Source: Pseudomonadota bacterium
GTDB taxonomy: Bacteria; Desulfobacterota; Desulfobacteria; Desulfobacterales; RPRI01
Length of the DNA stretch: 5,170 nucleotides
Reading direction: 5' to 3'
Assembly (NCBI GenBank): GCA_018830925.1
Contig: JAHJRK010000065.1
Coordinates: 1-5,170, forward strand
Shown here: positions 4,108-5,170 of the stretch, piece by piece
Numbering within the stretch: position 1 is the stretch's first letter
Layout: every line of letters begins with the position of its first letter
Translations under genes and position numbers: made by a program
Notes under the pieces: model-generated
What the model was told of the DNA's origin: nothing
Seen by the model: only the letters and a program-made list of their open reading frames with translations
The model's database searches: none

Positions 4108-4602
4108 TTAAATTGAAATATGGAACAACACTTTCGGATCATCAGGCCTATTATAATCAAGTGTGACCTGCGTGCCTTCAATTTCTGCATTTCCTTTGGA
4201 AATTTCGAAGCCAATCTTTTTATGGAAATAAATCGATCCTTTGTTAACTGGTGACGTGCAAGCCCTGATGTTGTCACGATTATTTTCTTTGCAAATCATA
4301 AAAAAGCGATTGTATAGCAGCTTCCCAATCCCGAGTCCGCGGTAATCCGGATGGACACCAGCAAAATGTATATAACCTTCCTTTGATTTTGCCGGTGATA
4401 GAAAAGCTATCAAGAACGCTATTAATTCATCGCCTTTCTCTATCACAAATGATGTGTTGTTAAAGTGTATTAAAAATAGTTTCGGCAACATGAAAGTAAG
4501 ATCTCTGCCCCCCCACCAGTATTTCAACACGTATAGTATTCTTGAGTGATCCGAAGGTTTACTGTTTCTTATTGTGAGACCATTTGGCAATTCATGATCC
4601 AT
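4108..4602 (-). CDS. GNAT-family N-acetyltransferase
   Basis: The 164-residue protein is a single GCN5-related acetyltransferase domain, which moves an acetyl group from acetyl-CoA to an amine on an unknown substrate. The N-terminal strand is LTIRNSKPSDHSRI (9-22). The central strands are FVIEKGDELIAFLIAFLS (52-69) and YIHFAGVHPDYRG (77-89). The acetyl-CoA pyrophosphate loop (motif A) is YRGLGIGKLL (87-96). The C-terminal segment is NKGSIYFHKKIGFEI (120-134), the usual motif B pattern with Tyr125 at the position of the common catalytic tyrosine. The start is ATG at 4600-4602 with GGAG six bases upstream; longer readings from a TTG at 4650 or an ATG at 4638 have no such site. It begins 54 bp after the antiporter stop on the same strand, and no separate promoter is evident. 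The family is certain, the substrate is not. Confidence 0.9.
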   Translation of the reverse strand: MDHELPNGLTIRNSKPSDHSRILYVLKYWWGGRDLTFMLPKLFLIHFNNTSFVIEKGDELIAFLIAFLSPAKSKEGYIHFAGVHPDYRGLGIGKLLYNRFFMICKENNRDNIRACTSPVNKGSIYFHKKIGFEISKGNAEIEGTQVTLDYNRPDDPKVLFHISI

Positions 4603-4608
4603 GTAATT

Positions 4609-4612
4609 CTCC
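4609..4612 (-). promoter_or_regulatory. Ribosome binding site that fixes the acetyltransferase start
   Basis: GGAG on the minus strand, six bases before the ATG at 4600-4602. It selects this ATG over the upstream ATG at 4636-4638 and TTG at 4648-4650. Confidence 0.65.
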
Positions 4613-4656
4613 ATCAAGATATTTTGAAAGCTAACATCCAAACTCGGCAAATAGTT

Positions 4657-5170
4657 TCAACAAACGCCAGCTAGTTTTTTGAAAGCATTCCGTTCTTGTT
4701 GATTACCGACTACTGCCACCAAATCACCTTCTCGGAAAGAATAATCCGTTTTGGGATTGGAAAAAAATACTTTTTCATGGATAATCCCTACAATTGACGC
4801 TCCTGTTTTGGTGCGAACGGCAGCATCTTTAATGCTTTTACTGATAAGAGGGCTTCCATGTGTGAGAGTAACCCATGAAATTTCCAGCATATTTTTTATG
4901 TTATTAAGCTTGGCCAGGAGTTGATGATCATGGTTTGATTGATAAATTGGTGCATAAAGTTGTTGCCGCACAGCATCAGTATATTCTTGAATAACGGCTA
5001 CAGGGATTTCCAGGTGAAGGAGCGCCTGCCTTGCAATTTCCAGTCCTGCCTCCATCTCCGGAAGAACAGCCATATAAACACCGCTTTCATATAATGCCCG
5101 GGATTGCTCAACACCCTCGGCCCTGACAATGATATGCAATGCCGGCTTAAGGAGATGTGCCTGTTTTACA
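4657..5170 (-). CDS. CPA2-family cation:proton antiporter, C-terminal regulatory (RCK/TrkA) part; 5' end outside window
   Basis: The frame is open from the window edge to the TGA at 4657-4659, giving 170 residues of the 3' end of a larger gene. The visible part starts VKQAHLLKPALHIIVRAEGV, the last strands of an RCK_N (TrkA-N, Rossmann) domain, and continues through YESGVYMAVLPEMEAGLEIA, as in KefB/KefC-type antiporters. From about residue 80 an RCK_C (TrkA-C) domain follows (SWVTLTHGSPLISKSIKDAA, GASIVGIIHE, FREGDLVAVVGNQQERNAFK). These cytoplasmic domains gate potassium or sodium/proton exchange by the membrane domain, which would lie outside the window. A TTG at 5137-5139 could be taken as a start, but the homologous sequence continues upstream of it, so this is an edge-truncated gene and not a small free-standing protein. 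A free-standing Trk-type RCK protein cannot be fully excluded from this piece. Confidence 0.85.
   Translation of the reverse strand, partial: VKQAHLLKPALHIIVRAEGVEQSRALYESGVYMAVLPEMEAGLEIARQALLHLEIPVAVIQEYTDAVRQQLYAPIYQSNHDHQLLAKLNNIKNMLEISWVTLTHGSPLISKSIKDAAVRTKTGASIVGIIHEKVFFSNPKTDYSFREGDLVAVVGNQQERNAFKKLAGVC

Noticed and set aside
4658..5139. Antiporter fragment as a complete 160-residue protein with a TTG start
   Set aside because: The frame and family similarity continue upstream of the TTG to the window edge.
1..5170. CRISPR array, tRNA or rRNA genes, transposase
   Set aside because: There are no regularly spaced direct repeats, no tRNA-like cloverleaf or rRNA signature, and no transposase or integrase motif in any frame.

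Overview
The window carries eight protein-coding genes, all read from the minus strand; two are cut by the window edges. Gene content (an ADP-forming acyl-CoA ligase beside an RpiR-type regulator, a CPA2 antiporter, a tandem DUF1566 protein, an iron superoxide dismutase) points to a Gram-negative bacterium. A Desulfobacterota-like anaerobe is my best guess, from family habits and not from any marker gene. No rRNA, tRNA, CRISPR array, integrase or transposase gene is visible.

Layout in minus-strand reading order, from high to low coordinates. The 3' end of a cation:proton antiporter (RCK/TrkA part) stops at 4657. A GNAT acetyltransferase (4108-4602) follows, then a 68-residue membrane protein (3788-3994), a poly-gamma-glutamate hydrolase-family protein (2951-3607), an Fe-superoxide dismutase (2299-2919) and a tandem DUF1566 protein that appears to have lost its N-terminus (1236-2165). 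Last come an RpiR-family regulator (214-1074) and the first 40 codons of an ADP-forming acyl-CoA synthetase (1-121). The last two form a plausible regulator-enzyme pair.

Between the antiporter and the regulator lies a stretch of about 2.4-3.4 kb of unrelated single genes in one orientation. Base composition changes sharply from gene to gene: roughly 30-35% GC in sampled stretches of the hydrolase and DUF1566 genes, and 45-60% in the dismutase. Several of the gaps hold imperfect inverted repeats. The clearest is a 131-bp element bounded by GCATAAC and GTTATGT that begins 10 bp after the stop of the 68-residue gene. This looks like an accessory region built of gene-sized modules. A decayed integron-type cassette array is one reading, but none of the repeats meets every attC criterion by eye and there is no integrase in view.

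The regulatory DNA upstream of the RpiR gene is distinctive. It has two perfect 17-bp palindromes of the same 6-5-6 design, three copies of the heptamer AGTCTAT/ATAGACT, and a 14-codon upstream ORF that overlaps the regulator's start. Starts were moved inward from the longest ORF for the dismutase, the acetyltransferase and the small membrane protein, because clear ribosome binding sites sit before internal ATGs.
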